A stretch of 64,000 bases of DNA from Lanius collurio (GCA_020086605.1 JACBWW010000023.1:2359063-2423062), one strand, 5' to 3'; shown: positions 1 to 43,402, counted from the stretch's first letter. A program made the numbers and translations. The notes: a model not told the origin generated them from the letters alone.

Positions 1-3000
1 TGTGGGATGTGGTGGTACCTCTCAGTGCCAGGCATGGTTTGATACTAACTGATGGTTTGATATAAGCCTTTCGTGCTTAGTGGATGGTGTCCTGGCTGAA
101 GTAAACGCTAGGAGGTGTTTGTATTTCTTCCCTTCAAGCCTGTATGTCTGAGGAGCACATTTCCAGTCTTCACTTGCCAGATTCAAACAGGCCCAGCAAG
201 AGTCAAAGAGCATGCACCATCTGCCCCTGCTTATGTTAGAGCTGATCTGTGATTTCCCGAGGAATGCTTCTTTCGGCAGTTTGAGTTTCTCCTGTCACGA
301 CTAGGAGGAATAATGATATTTATCCAACACAGCAAAATCCAATGTTCCTGGATACAGTCTTAAGATTACTGTGAAAACTGGATGTGTTTCACAGATCAAA
401 CTGTCTAAACCAGTAAAAAAATACAAAAAAAAGTACTAGATCTTTGCATTGCGGGCACTAACCTGCCACAGAGAGCTCTTTGTAAATATTTGCTTAAGGG
501 CTTACTCTGTAACACAGATTAAAGACTGTGTTTGAACCTGGGCACTGCATCAATGTGGGCTGATGGTGGGGTAGGGGAGCCCTGTTCCTGCCCCAGGGCT
601 TGTCTCTGGCAAAGGGTGCTGCTATGCATCTTCCATGGTGCACACAGCCCCACAGAGAGCCTTGTGGGCAAGTAGAGGTGCCTTGTGGGCAAGTGGAGGT
701 GTGCCTCTTGTTCTGCAGTGCGTGTGGGCTCCAGCCTGGTGTGCACTGACTCCTGCTGCTGCTGGGGTGAGGCCCAGGTTGCTGCTTCCCCATCATGAAA
801 GGAGACAGTATTGCGGCTCTGCAAAATTTGATTTTGTTGGAGCAGGAAGACACATAAAAAACCCTGAAGTAATCTTTAAAATTGTTGCTAGTCACGCAAG
901 GAAGCAGAGATGAAGCCAGGCTTTGTATATTTTAGTGACTTACTGCCACTCAAATGCTATCAGCTTGCAGGGTGGGGAAGAACTCTCCTAGCTTGACTCT
1001 CAAACCAGCTGAGCATGAGTATTGGCTACAAGTGTGGAGCACAGTTACAGTACGCAGAGGGATGTGATTTGACACCTCTGTGAAGGCAGGTAGCAGAGCA
1101 GAAGGTCTTCTCCAAGCCCAGGGTTTGGTTGTATTAGCACAGTTTTGTGTTCTGGCTATTGCTGCATGCTTTTCCCTTTTCAGCTTCAACATGGCTGTTG
1201 AAAGTCTGTGATGCAACAACTGACTCTTAGGTCTTGTCAAACTGTAAAGCCTTTTGTTTTTTCCCTGCTTTTCCTGTTCAGTCAACAGGGAATTAAAAAT
1301 GTTGCAGGATTTCCCACTCTAAATTTCCTCTAAAGGAAATTTCTGAATTTCCTTACCATCTAAACATGATGTCATGTATCATAACATCTAGCAGTCTTAG
1401 CTAGGGGAATTTTGTATTGCTAAATCCTTAAATTGAACAACATATACAGCTATGGGATGAGACTCATCAGACCATACTTTCCAGCAGACCTTTGTGTCTG
1501 TGTACAGTGATGCATTCTTTGCCTTCATGCAGCTTTGAATTGATACTGACTGGTGAATCACCCTTCCTTGGGTTTTCTCCCTCTCTGAGGATTTCTACAC
1601 TCAGGCCCTCAGTCTGTTTTGGCCCTGTAGCAGTTTTGCCATCTGAAGCTCTCCAAGGAGGAAGCCAATTTCACAAATGCTCTTGGCTTGTTGTGCTTGG
1701 TAGCTGATCTTTGGGTATCTGCATTGTTGCTTTGAAGGGCACAGTATTGCACAGGCCAAGGTATGTAGTGAAGCTGCTTATCTGCATGGCTTTAGCCTAA
1801 AAAACCTGATGCTTTCTGAAAAACAAATCATGGGAGACTTATGGAAGCTTCCAAGACATGTTGGTGTCATGTGTACAAAGGAAGAGTGATAGACTGAAAT
1901 GCTGCCCTTGCTACACTGGTGTATCCCCATTCTCAGGAATACAGTAGTTGGGCACCCAATGGCTCTTCACCCTTTGGCCTGTCTAAAGGCAGCCAACAAG
2001 CACTGATGCTTGTGTCAGCACAAACAATAATTTAGATTTTAAAAGTGCCAGGGAGTTTTGATTCATTTTCTCTTTCCAGAGAGAACATGGCCAGGAGGGT
2101 TGTGCCCAGGGTACACCACCTCAGGAGTGTGCTCAGATGTGTCCATGTTTTCAATAGGATTGTATTTAGCAAACTGTTTCTTAGAATTGCAAGAAGAAAT
2201 AATAAATTCAGGTGCTTCACCTGGAGTTGCCAAAGAGTAATTTTTGTTAACTGTCCCTGCTGGATTCACTGGATCTACTGGAAATCGAGCACTTGGAAAT
2301 ATTTTAATCAAAGAGCAATTGACTTGAAATGGTCCCAGATTGTTCATTTTCTTCTTTCTTTCTGTGCCAGTGAAAAAGTACCCATTGCTGTTAACATCCA
2401 GGGCTTCAATATACTATTTGGCAACACTCGCCTTCTCATGACAGCTTGAATACTAAGATCAAGTATTAAAAGTATAGCCTGGCTGATGAAAGTAATTAAG
2501 AGACTTCTCTCAGCCAGGAGAGTTTACTAACCTCATTTGCTGCAGTTAATGGAAGAGACTTTCAGTCTCCTGCCAAAAAGAGACCATTGGTGCATGCACG
2601 TGTGCCCTTTTGTACCAATCGTGAACTACTGGAACACTCTCTTGCTGGAATTCAGGCTGGAGCAAGGCAGGTGCTGATTGCTGTCAAATCAGCCTGTGTC
2701 AGGGGTTGTCTGAGACAAGAGGTAATGTAGAGCAAGCTCAGGCTGCCAGGGGTCCTGTCCTGCCCTTCTGCTGTGGGGCCACTTCTACAAACCATAGTCG
2801 AGTGAGGCTGGATTTCCTCAAAAAGAGGAGACTGTGAGAAGATCAGGCTGAAATTCAAGGTGTAAGAGATCCAAGAGGATATAGAATGTGCTTAGGAAAG
2901 ATGCTGAGAGTCAGTAGACATGTAAGTGCAGGCGGGACTAACTGAGAAACGGGAACCTGAAGGTGCAAGAGTGGGTGTATTTCTATGCCTGTGTCCCTGT

Positions 3001-6000
3001 TTTGCAAACAGCATCGCATCGGATATCGTACAAATGGTGTGTGGGAAACATTCAGCAGTGAGTGTTGCACAGAACTGGTGATGGAGAAGAGTTATGCTGC
3101 TTCCCTTCCAAAGTAGATGCAGGAAGGATGTGTGGGAGTCAGACAGTAAGAGAGAGGAAAATCAAAAGCCACTCACTAAAGCAGGGCAGAGTGATGTGAC
3201 ATTAAGGCTCTGTGAGCTTTTTGCATAAACCTGCCTCAGGGAAGTAAGATTTTCATTTTCGAGCAAAATCCAGGCAACACTGGGATCCTTCCACTGGCAG
3301 AGCTTGTGCATGGAGAGCTGCAAGGGGAGGTTTTCACCTCTGAGATTATAGCAATCCTCGTGTTGGCTCTTCCTATCTTTTCCATCTGCCTCTGCAACAT
3401 AGCGTTTTGTCTCCTAAGGATAATCTCTGTTCTCCTCCCGCTTTTGTCTTTGGATGCTGAATATGAAGCAATGTCTCGTTACTCGTTGTACAACCAGCAG
3501 CATCTCCCCTGAGAGGGCGGCTCCTGCTTTGTCGGTCGCGCACTCCCGGTGCGTGCTGAACGCCGCACCTCCGTATCCTTGTTACAGTCTGCCAGCGTTC
3601 GTGGCAAAGTCAAACCTTGCCTCTGGGACTGCGGAAAGCTTTTAGGGCGGATGTAACTGCTGAGCACAGCCAGCACTGTTCACAGACCAGCCTTCTTAAG
3701 AGATACGTGAACTCTTAAAGTTGTGACCTGGGATTTCTGAGGACAAAAATTCTCTAATGTAAAGTGCATCTCTTCCATCCTTCTGCCCATCCTTGTTCCG
3801 AGGCTCTGCTTTTCATGCAGCAAAGGTGCATTTGTGTGCATTTATGTGTGTCCGTGAAATCACGTCTGGTGATCAAAGTGTAGTGCACCACTAGGTGGCA
3901 ATGCGATAAATCCAGGGAACCCAGCAGCCAGCCGAACACGCCTCACTTTCTTAACGAATGGAGTTCTGGCCACCAAAGCCTGGAGTGACACCCTCAGGAG
4001 CTCTTATTTGGCCTAAATAAGCAGAAGCAGCCCGCACAACCAGTAACAGGAGCCTCCAGCATGTTACTGAAACTCCCTCTTCTGAGGTTTAACAATTTGC
4101 CTGTAATTAACTGAAGCAACAATTGTCATGTTAGAGTCGTAATATTTAGCACAAGACATAGGGCAGCCTTTTTAAAATGTGCCTCTCCTCAGTGAGGCGT
4201 TACAGATATTATTTGGCATGTGTGGGGATTTTCTTTTGCTAAAGGAGTAGTTTTTGATATTGAAAAAGGCAGTTATCATCCTCTAATTGGCATTCAGTGT
4301 AATGTGATCCCTTAAACAGACCTAGTAGAAGTCTCTGGGAGCTGGGTGGTTTCATTAAGACACTCAGCCTGGATTTACTGACATCAAGGGAAGTTCAAAC
4401 ACATCTTAAATTACTGTGTTGATTACTATCATTGCTGTGTACATTTTTAGGCAGGTACCTGCCCAGCTAAGGCCACACATCCCTGCAAGGAAAGAGGGGA
4501 AGACCAAGGGCAGGAAAGGTAGGACTTGTATCTCTTGGGGTTTTCAGGAGTCTGGTGCTCACAGAGCAAGCAGCGAGGCAGGAATCCAGGACATCTGCAA
4601 GCTGACACCCTCCATCACATCCAGATAGGTGTAGGTCTGCATCTTGGAGACAGTGGGGCTGGTTTTGCCTGTAAAATTAGCAGTGTTGATAGAATACAGC
4701 TAACACAGTGTTCTCTGCAGCATCAGATCTCTACCATCAGAAAGCGGGTCTGTCTCTTCCACTCATGTATTGGTGTGTGCTTTGAAGGTCTAGGAGCACT
4801 GCTTGTTTTAATTCCAGATAAATTTTCTCCATTTTAGGTTGGAGGTAGTGAAATGAAAATAAAAAAGAACCCAGAAAACTTGTTGCCATCCCAAAGTCCT
4901 TCTACCCATGCAGGCAGGGACAAGGCACGTCTCCATCCCTCTCCTGCACAGAGCCAAGGCTGGGCCTTGGCCCAGTTAGGTGACTGCGGCAACCCTTGTC
5001 TCAGTGACAGCTGCTGTAATAGCTGGTCCCCAGATGCGTGCAAGGATATGGATTTAGCTTCCTATTTTTTTTCAGGTTGTAACTGTGATTTCTCTGTGGA
5101 CATTGTCTAAAAATAAAGTGGGACCTGTCGGCTGGTGAAATGAAGAATAGGCTGGGTAGCAGTGACCGCTCTCTTCCGTGTGTAATTCAAGGGCTGTTTC
5201 TGGGGAACTGCACCACACATCTCTCGGAGGATGGCGGCTAGTTCTCTCTCTGCTGTACAGAAAGGGGTCACGTTCTTGTTTCCAGCTGAAGGAGGTCACA
5301 GCCTGTCCCATGTACCTCTAATGCTTGTTCTATATGTTTCAGAAGGAGAGGGTGCAATGCCCTTTATTTCACATGCTGGTGCTGGGGAGCAGGAGGGCAG
5401 GCAGCACACCTCTGCGGCAGTTTCCTGCCAGATTGCTTCAGGTTGAGGAGATTTCAAATGCTCCTCACCTCCCAGAGCTAAGTATCACTCTGTGATACTT
5501 GTGGTTGTATGTTTTACTACTGCAGGGCTCTTTCTAAGACCTACCATGAATATATTTTTCCAACAACCCAAATCTCCCTGTGTCACCACAGGAATTATTT
5601 GCAGGAAGATGGGGAGACTAAAAGGTACAAACCCCTCCTGATTCCTGACAAATTCAGTTGGACGCTGCTGCAATTGTGTTTTGTCTTTATAAAAGCATAA
5701 AGCACGGTCCATTGAGTTCCCACTCTGTGGGTTTTTTAGCAGCTTTTGGTTTTAAAGCTGTGAAGTGAATGTACAGACTTTTAAGATATTAACACTTAAT
5801 GGAGTTTTGATCATTTATAGTTGATTACTTCAGAGGAAGACAAAGACTTCTTTCTCTTTTTTATGACCTGAATAATGATTAAGTTGATGTCTGGGAGTAC
5901 AAATCAACTTGGTTTATTTAATTGGTGATGTAACAGTGAAAATTCATTCAAAATATTCATGTTGAAATGTGATAAATGTATCCTGATTGTTGTCTCTGTG

Positions 6001-6744
6001 TTACTGCAGTTTACCCCACAGCTACTTGTTTAAAGTTAAAATTACTTTGTATTTCCTGGTATAGGTCATGAAAGTAACCTTTGGGATAAGGAGCTAACAG
6101 TTCATCTAAATCAGTTTGTTCACACACACCTGACCTCTTTGAGATTTACTAATGTTCTGAAAATTAAAAATACAATTCTTCCTTTTTACCCACTCCAGCT
6201 GTATTCATGGTGAGAAGCTGTGTGGCAAACTTTTTCTGTATGCTTTCCAACTGTTATTTCCATCCTTCCTCAACTGACTATTTTTAAGGCTCTTTTTCAC
6301 AGTTCCTATCGGTCCTCCAAGAGCTCCACTTCTGCCTGAAGCTGCCGAGTCAAAGACTTTTTTTTTCTTCAGCATACTCAAGTCCAGCAATCTTATCTTG
6401 GCTTATCTCTCCTACCAGCTTTCATCCTAGCTCCCTCAAATGGAGAGCAAGAGGAAGCAGATGCTGGGACACAGAGATAAAAAAGAATAGAAGCAGGACA
6501 TTTCACTAGGATTTAATGCATATTTAAAGAGGGGATTAATGCATTTTCATTTTCACATTGCTCTGGATGCACATCTTACTGTACCTCTGGTGAAGTAAAA
6601 TGACCTTTAAACTTCTTGGGACTGGACTGCAGAGAGAGCTCTGAGCACTTCTCAGAGCTGAAAGAGCTGAGTACTACAATATGTATCTGATGTTAGCACA
6701 AGGCTGATTGTTTTGGCTGAAGCTCTGTTTCTCGTTTTCTGTAG
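1..6744 (+). other. NUP93: NUP93 intron sequence upstream of the first visible exon
   Basis: No exon could be recognised here. The segment precedes the NUP93 exon that begins at residue 100 of the human numbering, and I found no stretch encoding the preceding residues, so it is best read as intron. It contains a 21-bp tandem duplication (659-679 and 680-700, one mismatch), a short CpG-rich patch around 3510-3610, and a good CTCF-like motif at 3888-3900. The short open frames scattered through it have no recognisable protein content. An unrecognised 5' exon or an alternative first exon cannot be excluded. Confidence 0.75.
3888..3900 (+). promoter_or_regulatory. Candidate CTCF binding motif
   Basis: CCACTAGGTGGCA fits the CTCF core consensus CCASYAGRKGGCR at every position. 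It is in a NUP93 intron, about 300 bp from a small CpG-rich patch. A 13-bp degenerate motif occurs by chance in genomes, so occupancy is not shown. Confidence 0.4.
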
Positions 6745-37262
<30,518 letters not shown>

Positions 37263-37367
37263 CAGAGCAGCTTTGGCTGGGGTTGCAGCAGCCTGTGCCT
37301 GTCTTTAGTACGTTCAGAGGGCCCATGGGACCAGTGTCATTTTGTATTCTGTATTTTTGTTGACAGA

Positions 37368-37373
37368 AATAAA
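37368..37373 (+). terminator. NUP93: NUP93 polyadenylation signal AATAAA
   Basis: A canonical AATAAA hexamer lies 106 bp after the TAG stop of NUP93, followed within about 10-60 bp by T-rich and GT-rich sequence of the kind found downstream of cleavage sites. It predicts a 3' UTR of only about 125-135 nt. Longer 3' UTRs using later signals are possible. Confidence 0.75.
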
Positions 37374-37399
37374 TTTCTTTGGTTTTGATATTTGTTTTT

Positions 37400-40300
37400 G
37401 ACATTTTCATTTTCACTGATTCTTGTGTTTTTATGTTTTTATTAATTTTATTTTCAATTGGTTTACATTTAGAAATTTATTCTTAATTAGTTAATAGGCT
37501 ATGCAGAGAAAGAAGTCATAGCTCTGCAATAGAGACACGAATAAGGAATTTTATAGCAGAAGAGGAAATAGAGAACAAAACTTTGATTTACTGCTTAATG
37601 ACCATAAAGCTGGGAAACTTTAGGGGCTTTTGAATGCATGTTAAGTGTTGAAAATGTGTCTGATGCCCCACCCCCCCGTGACACACTGCCATCAGTCCAT
37701 CCCGTTGTCTCGTGTGGCGCATGTGCTGCTGCAGTGCTGGTGAGCTCTGTGTGCTGCACACACCCCTCCGTGCTGAACCAGGTGTTCACAGCCCTGGAGC
37801 TCTGCTGAAGCTTTTGCAGGAGCAGCTGGGTTAGAAACAGGTGTATTTTGGTAGGAGAGTTTTTTGTGAGCAACATGTGAGTTTTTAGTCAGTTGGATTC
37901 CAAGTGGGCCCCTGTCAAGTTCACCAGAAGTGAGGAAGCTGAGCAAGAGGGGCCCAGATGTGGATATGTTGGGCATGGGTGGATATTACTGTTGATTTAG
38001 TGGGAAACCTGAGTCCTACAAAAGCCAGGGGCTTTAAAAATGGTTACCTTTAAATGTTTTGAGCTAGAATTAAATAAGAGTGAAAGCCCAAGCAGCATGT
38101 TATAGGAGAAGCTTTTCTTTTTAATGTTACTGCCTATCTTTGAAACAAAATGGGGGGAATGTTGGTGGTTACTCTTGCTGCTTCTCTGCTGCTGTCTCAC
38201 CCTCTTGTATTATTGGGATATGAGAACATGTGGAGTTTGGAATGCAGATCAGGCAGCAAAATGTAGGGGCTGACTTCAGCCTTTGTATGTTAATAGCTAT
38301 CATGGGAGAGAATTCATCTCCATTTTGCAATGTCTGAGTTTACTGGGATGGAGGAATATCTGACTGACTTGATGACAATTTCCTAATTACTTTTTTCACC
38401 AGAAATATAGCATAAGTTTTGTCCACCTTTTGGACAGGAAGCAAAGGGCTTGCCAGCCACCCCAGTCCATGTCTCTCAGCATTAGCAAACCAGCTGCTGG
38501 GTTCGCAGTGGATAGAGCTAGGGATTGTGTGCGGCACGGAGTGCTCCTGTAGCATGGCCAGGATTGTCCCAACCGAAGGCTGAGAGACTCCGGGACAACA
38601 CCCTGCCAGTAAAGGGGAGTTGGTGAGTTATCAAGGAGTTATTTGGGGGTGGGAGTGGGGTAGAATTGCTTAACAGACTTGTCAACAGGTGAGTGTGGAA
38701 AGCTGTTTTGGTTATTAACATTTCTGGCATATTTGTATGGAAATGCTTCTTGGTATGTCTCAGGTAACGATCGATCCCATTCCGTAGGGAACAGGCACCT
38801 TCCCTGTTGCTTGTGGACAGTCACGGTGGGGCCAGGGCTGCCCCACATGCAGTCCTGCAGGGTGACCCTGCTCCTGTGTTTTCCTTGCTGGTGCTCAGCC
38901 CCTTTCCCTGAGTTACTCCCAGCATCAAACCACCTCCCATACTCAGAGTCTGGCAAGTCTGCCCCTGTCCTCAGGCAACCACTGACCTGAGCAAGAGAGG
39001 GACAATGTTTACTGGAGTCTGTTTGGGAAGGGTGAGGGCCACCTTCCCCACTGCAATTCCCTCTCCCTGATCTGCCATTCATGCAGGGACAGATTTTTGG
39101 GGCTCAGCTCTTGCTGCTGTCATGTCAGGACCTTGTTCTGTTTCTTGCCCATCCCCTGCTCAGGAGAGCTATCATGCTGCCTCACTGACATCTTCTGATG
39201 TTCAGTGTTGAACCTGGGGACCTTCTATAAGCAGTACATTGCCCTTTCCCCATATGCCCTTCAGGGACCCTGTAGCAGGTGCTTTCTGGTGCTTCTCAGC
39301 CTTCATGGGTGTTGGTAAAAGGGAAAGTTGGTATCTATATACAGTTTGCTCCCTTTGTGGCCAGTGGTTGTGACTCCAGCCTTTGGTCCCTTTTTAAACT
39401 AATCAGAAACTGAATTATTTCTTGCTTTCAAAATCTGAGATGATCCTTCTGTGATGGACAGATGGGAAATAAATGCCAGGGAGTCCAAGTTCCAAGACTA
39501 ACCCTGGAAAGGTAAGACCAGCTCCATTTCAGTCAAGATAAGAGATTGTGGATATAACAGAAAGTGCCACAGATATTTGGAATTAATTTATTACTTGTTG
39601 ATTGCCCTGTGATTTCTTTTTAGGTCTGTGCAGGTGGTGAATGTTACATCCCATCCATCTTCCCACATTCCCCAGAGTGGCAGGTTCCAGCTCAGTGCCT
39701 GAGCCTGGCTCTGGCAAACCTGACTCCTCTGCATGACTTTAACGGCTTTGCTGCTTTGAGGTGGATGCACATACTGGTGCTTTGCTGAATAAGGCACCCC
39801 CATGGTTTTGCAGATGTCCCTCTTTTCCCCCCACCCCATGCTTATTCTGCTGGAGAGAACAACCAGCTTCTGCTCCCTCAGGTTTTGTACCATAGTGCTC
39901 TGACTTTGCTAATTTACAAGCTTAACCTTTTCTAAATAGCTTAAATGCTGGAAGGGTTTTTTGGGGTGTCACTAAACTCATGCCTTGTGTTTGGTATTGC
40001 CTGTTCAAAGGTGGTGTCACCAAGCACTCCCTTTACAACAGGGAGTGTGCATAGGGTGCAGCAGAGCTGGGAATGTTCATCTGAGCTGAATTCATTCTGA
40101 GTGAAAACTGACAAATCTTCTCTAAGTCAGTGGAGCTCTGCTCTTTATCCACGAAGCAAGCACAGATTAAATTTATGATAGTTCCATCTCCTTTTTCCTA
40201 CTGTGAGACTAATCCCTGGCATTAAAAATCCTCCAGGTAGGTGAGATGCATCCGAAGGGTGACTCATTGGTTTGAGTCAAATACAGCTGAAGCTTGTGTT

Positions 40301-41823
40301 GCTGCTGGAGGTTGGAGGAAAAAGTGAAAAGGTGTTTGCTGTGAGAGCACATGACATCCTCTTCTGGCATGGATGCAGCAGAGACAGGCAGTCTCCAGGC
40401 CTGTGTCCCACAGTTTGGCTCTTTGGTTCTGAAACATGCACACGTGCTGCATTGCCAGCACAGCAGCCTCTAAAGCTTAACAGGCTGCACCTCCTCCAAG
40501 GAGCAAGGGCTAAGTGATGTGGTCTGGATTTACAGGGGACTTGCAGAGAAATCTAGAAATACTCACTGTAAACTTCTGCTCTGTGTTACCTGTCCAGTCG
40601 GGAAAAAAAGTAGTTCAAGCTCTGCCCAGGGTTAACCTGGTAAAAACTACACTTAGCTGAGGGAAGACAATCAGCTCCTGTGGGAACTGGCATTGCTGAA
40701 ACGTGCCTTGAGGGCCTCCTAAACACTGTCAGAGATCTGGTGTCAGTGGGTCCTGACTTCTCAGCCATCTCTGAGGTTTTTCTAGTCCCCACAAGAAAAT
40801 TAATCCTCCTAAGTATTTTCACCATTACCCCAAAGTATGCTGGTCATAGTCAGGGTACTGCCTACAGCCTGTGGGTTACATTCCTACTCCTCTGCCTTTC
40901 CTTGGATTTCTCCACTGAATGCAGATTCTGCATCTCAATCTGATTTTGTTACTGTGTTTTCCAGACCCTCTGGCTGGAGTAGACCTGCTAGATGAGGTGG
41001 CTTCTCTGTTCAGCACCATTTCCTACTACCACTGCATTTGTCTATGACAGTGCTTGGACCTTGTTCCTCACAGGAGCTGAAGAAATGGTGTTCAGAAGAA
41101 GTGAATTTAATGAACTTCTTCTGGTGTTGTTACTCTCCCAACCCTTGTCACCCCAGCCTCTCAAAGAAGCAAAATGTTTTCCTTCCAGCCTGGAAGAAGG
41201 AAGGGGACATTGTTAATTCCAGTTCTGTGTCCCTGGGGTGGGACAGCAGTCAAATACTGCCACTGTTCATGTCCCTGTACCAGCATTTTTGTCCTCTTTC
41301 TCTCTGGGTCTGAAGTTGGAAGGATGGAAATGGTGTCTGGAAGACATGGGAGATGACTTCTATGTTCCCACTGGGAAAGGTTACAGGCAGTTGGCTGAAT
41401 AACCCTCTCTTTTCTCTTCCCAGGCTTCCTTTGCTGCCGTGCTGAGAAATTGAGTCTGCTCTGCATGGGTTTGCAGCACTGAGCCCCTGCATCGTTCCTG
41501 TGTCCTGTGTCACTCAGGGCGGTAGGTTCCCTCTTCCACAGGGCTGGAAGCAGGTCAATTAAAGCCTCATTAAATCCCATTGGAATATAACACTTTGGCA
41601 GTCTTTAAAAGAAGCTGTATAAAGCACTGCACCATTCTGTGCTTAACTCGATTTGGGTTCATTTGATGCATTTAATAGAACAAACTAGGGAATCGGCTGG
41701 AAGTGGGGGAAAGCCCTGCAGAAACAACTTGGCACCTCTTCCCTGTGAGTGGAGAGGCTGGAGGGAGGTGCTGGAGAGCTCCCCTCCCTGCCCGCAGCTC
41801 CCAGCGCCGCTCGGCCCCGGTAT
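37400..41823. other. Intergenic region between NUP93 and MIR138-2
   Basis: About 4.4 kb without a recognisable protein-coding gene. Its left edge (37.4-37.5 kb) is very AT-rich and the rest has mixed composition. The open frames here are short and unlike known proteins. It may hold the promoter or 5' part of the MIR138-2 primary transcript, but no exon or promoter could be pinned down. Confidence 0.6.
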
Positions 41824-41907
41824 TGTTGCTGCAGCTGGTGTTGTGAATCAGGCCGACGACAAGCGCTTCCTACAATCCGGCTATTTCACTACACCAGGGT
41901 TGCATCA
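41824..41907 (+). ncRNA. MIR138-2: MIR138-2 microRNA precursor
   Basis: An 84-bp hairpin containing the complete 23-nt miR-138-5p sequence at 41833-41855 (seed GCTGGTG, from position 2) and the passenger arm at 41880-41901. The outer stem (GTTGCTGCAG...GGTTGCATCA) and the overall length equal those I recall for human mir-138-2. The location between NUP93 and SLC12A3, same strand as both, is also the human location. miR-138 is a vertebrate microRNA enriched in brain that represses targets such as LYPLA1 at synapses. Compared with the human passenger arm as I remember it, one G has become T (position 41890), which turns a G:U wobble into a U-U mismatch in the middle of the stem. A CNNC motif (CTTC, 41917-41920) sits about 16-19 nt beyond the 3' arm, as expected for a Drosha/SRSF3 substrate. 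The loop (41856-41879) differs from human. Confidence 0.96.
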
Positions 41908-43395
41908 TACCACTCGCTTCGCTCTTCGCCCGCCTCTGGAACCCTCCTGTCTCTTCTGGAGCATCTCTGACCGTGCTGTGTTTAACAGACACCCCACCAC
42001 CACCCTTAAGAGGCTGATTTGGGCTGGTTTGGAGAAATCAGTGTTTTTGATGGAACATCGAGGTTCTAAAATAAAACCATTTCTGCTGGGTGTGAGTCTG
42101 CTGGCGCATCTGTTGTGAGAGGAAGCTGGTGTCCAGTTTGTGGGGGGTGTTGCATGAGGGGCTAGGGCTGAGCCTCGTTCCTCGTGCCCACCTCGCCCTT
42201 GTGCTCGCTCTCCAGGCTCCGAGGTGCTCTGCAGTGCTGCGAGGGCTGAGCACACGGCTGCAGACCAGGCTGCCTGTCCTCGGCTTCCCTGGTAAGCGGG
42301 TGCGCGGGGCCTGGGTGATCACGGCCGTCTGCCCTCACACAAACAAGGGGGCTGGAGCAAGTCCTCAAAAATCAGGTCAGAATTTGTGTGTGAATGCAAA
42401 GACAGCCAGAGGCAGCGGAGCAAGCAGGCCCAATTTTCCATTAACTTGCAAAGCCACACGAGCTGAAATTCCAATGGGCTGCCCTCGAATTTTATTGCCG
42501 GCCTTGTTTGCTGTCTTTGCTGATCTTATCTGTAACTGCTTTCGTGGCACATGTGACAGGGGCTGCAGGGGTGTAGCAGGCGCCCATCCCTCCCCCCTGT
42601 CCTCGGCTGCTGTGGCAGTGGGGTGTAGGGCCACACAGCCTCAGCTCTTGTTTTGTGTGATGTGAGCAAGGGTTCAAGTGGCTTATTAACTCAGGGATAG
42701 GGCTGGGGGGAATTCTGAACCCTGCGTGCTCAGGGGTGCCCTGTCCCTGCATCGGGAGGGGAAGGGTGCTGTGGGACCACGGGCATCTCTGCTGCCTGGT
42801 ACTGAGAGCTGCCAGCTCCCAGCCCTGGACAAGCACAGACAGACTGCCACTGCTCTGTGTACCCTGGCTTCTCCAGCCCCCTGGAATCTGAGTCCCAGCA
42901 GGGGCATCCCTCAGATCCCTTGATGTCACACTCCCCCTTTCCCCCCGGTTTCACTGTGAGATAAAGGGGCCATTCCCCTCCCTGCATCCGGCCCAGCTCA
43001 ATGCCACAGGCAGCATCTTGGAGAGCAGCCAAGATGATTTACGAGATCTGACGGGTCTGGGGCAGGGAAGGCCAGGGAAGGGCGAGGGTGCGTGGGAGTC
43101 TTGCTCCCTTTTTCCATAATAAATCCCTGTGGGAACTGAATGTTCCTAAGTTGGGGCCGGAGGCAAACTCAACGCTGCATTTCTCTGCTGATCTGTCCTT
43201 GGGACTTAATCTCAAATCTGTTATCGCTGCCCCCATCGAGCGCTGGGAGGCAGTGATGCCCATTACTGTGGTTTTGGTATCCCTTCCAGCTATTTTTTTC
43301 CCCCTGACCAGCTCGGGGTGGTTCAAGCTGATTCCTTTCCTCTATTAGCATCAGCGGTGGGTGTGTGCCGGTCGCCTCGCTCCGGTTTTGCAGGG
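41908..43395. other. SLC12A3 upstream region
   Basis: About 1.5 kb between the miRNA hairpin and the SLC12A3 TATA box. The part just after the hairpin (to about 42330) is GC-rich and could belong to the primary miRNA transcript. A splice-donor-like GGTAAGCGG occurs near 42290. A patch at 42365-42560, with several A/T-rich motifs set in balanced sequence, looks like a candidate enhancer. No protein-coding exon was recognised. Long open frames here on both strands result from GC-rich composition. Confidence 0.55.
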
Positions 43396-43402
43396 TATAA
43401 AG
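43396..43402 (+). promoter_or_regulatory. SLC12A3: SLC12A3 TATA box
   Basis: TATAAAG lies 62 bp upstream of the SLC12A3 ATG in GC-rich sequence. Transcription would start roughly 25-30 bp downstream, near 43425, leaving a 5' UTR of about 30-35 nt. A TATA promoter fits a tissue-restricted gene, in contrast to the CpG-island promoter of TMEM170A/CFDP1 at 56 kb. Confidence 0.7.

Noticed and set aside
1321..1342. Inverted repeat with 8-bp arms
   Set aside because: It is A/T-rich and short, and expected by chance in 64 kb.
41639..42118. 159-codon + strand open frame spanning the miRNA hairpin
   Set aside because: It reads through the MIR138-2 hairpin, whose conservation is at RNA level. No protein homology recognised.
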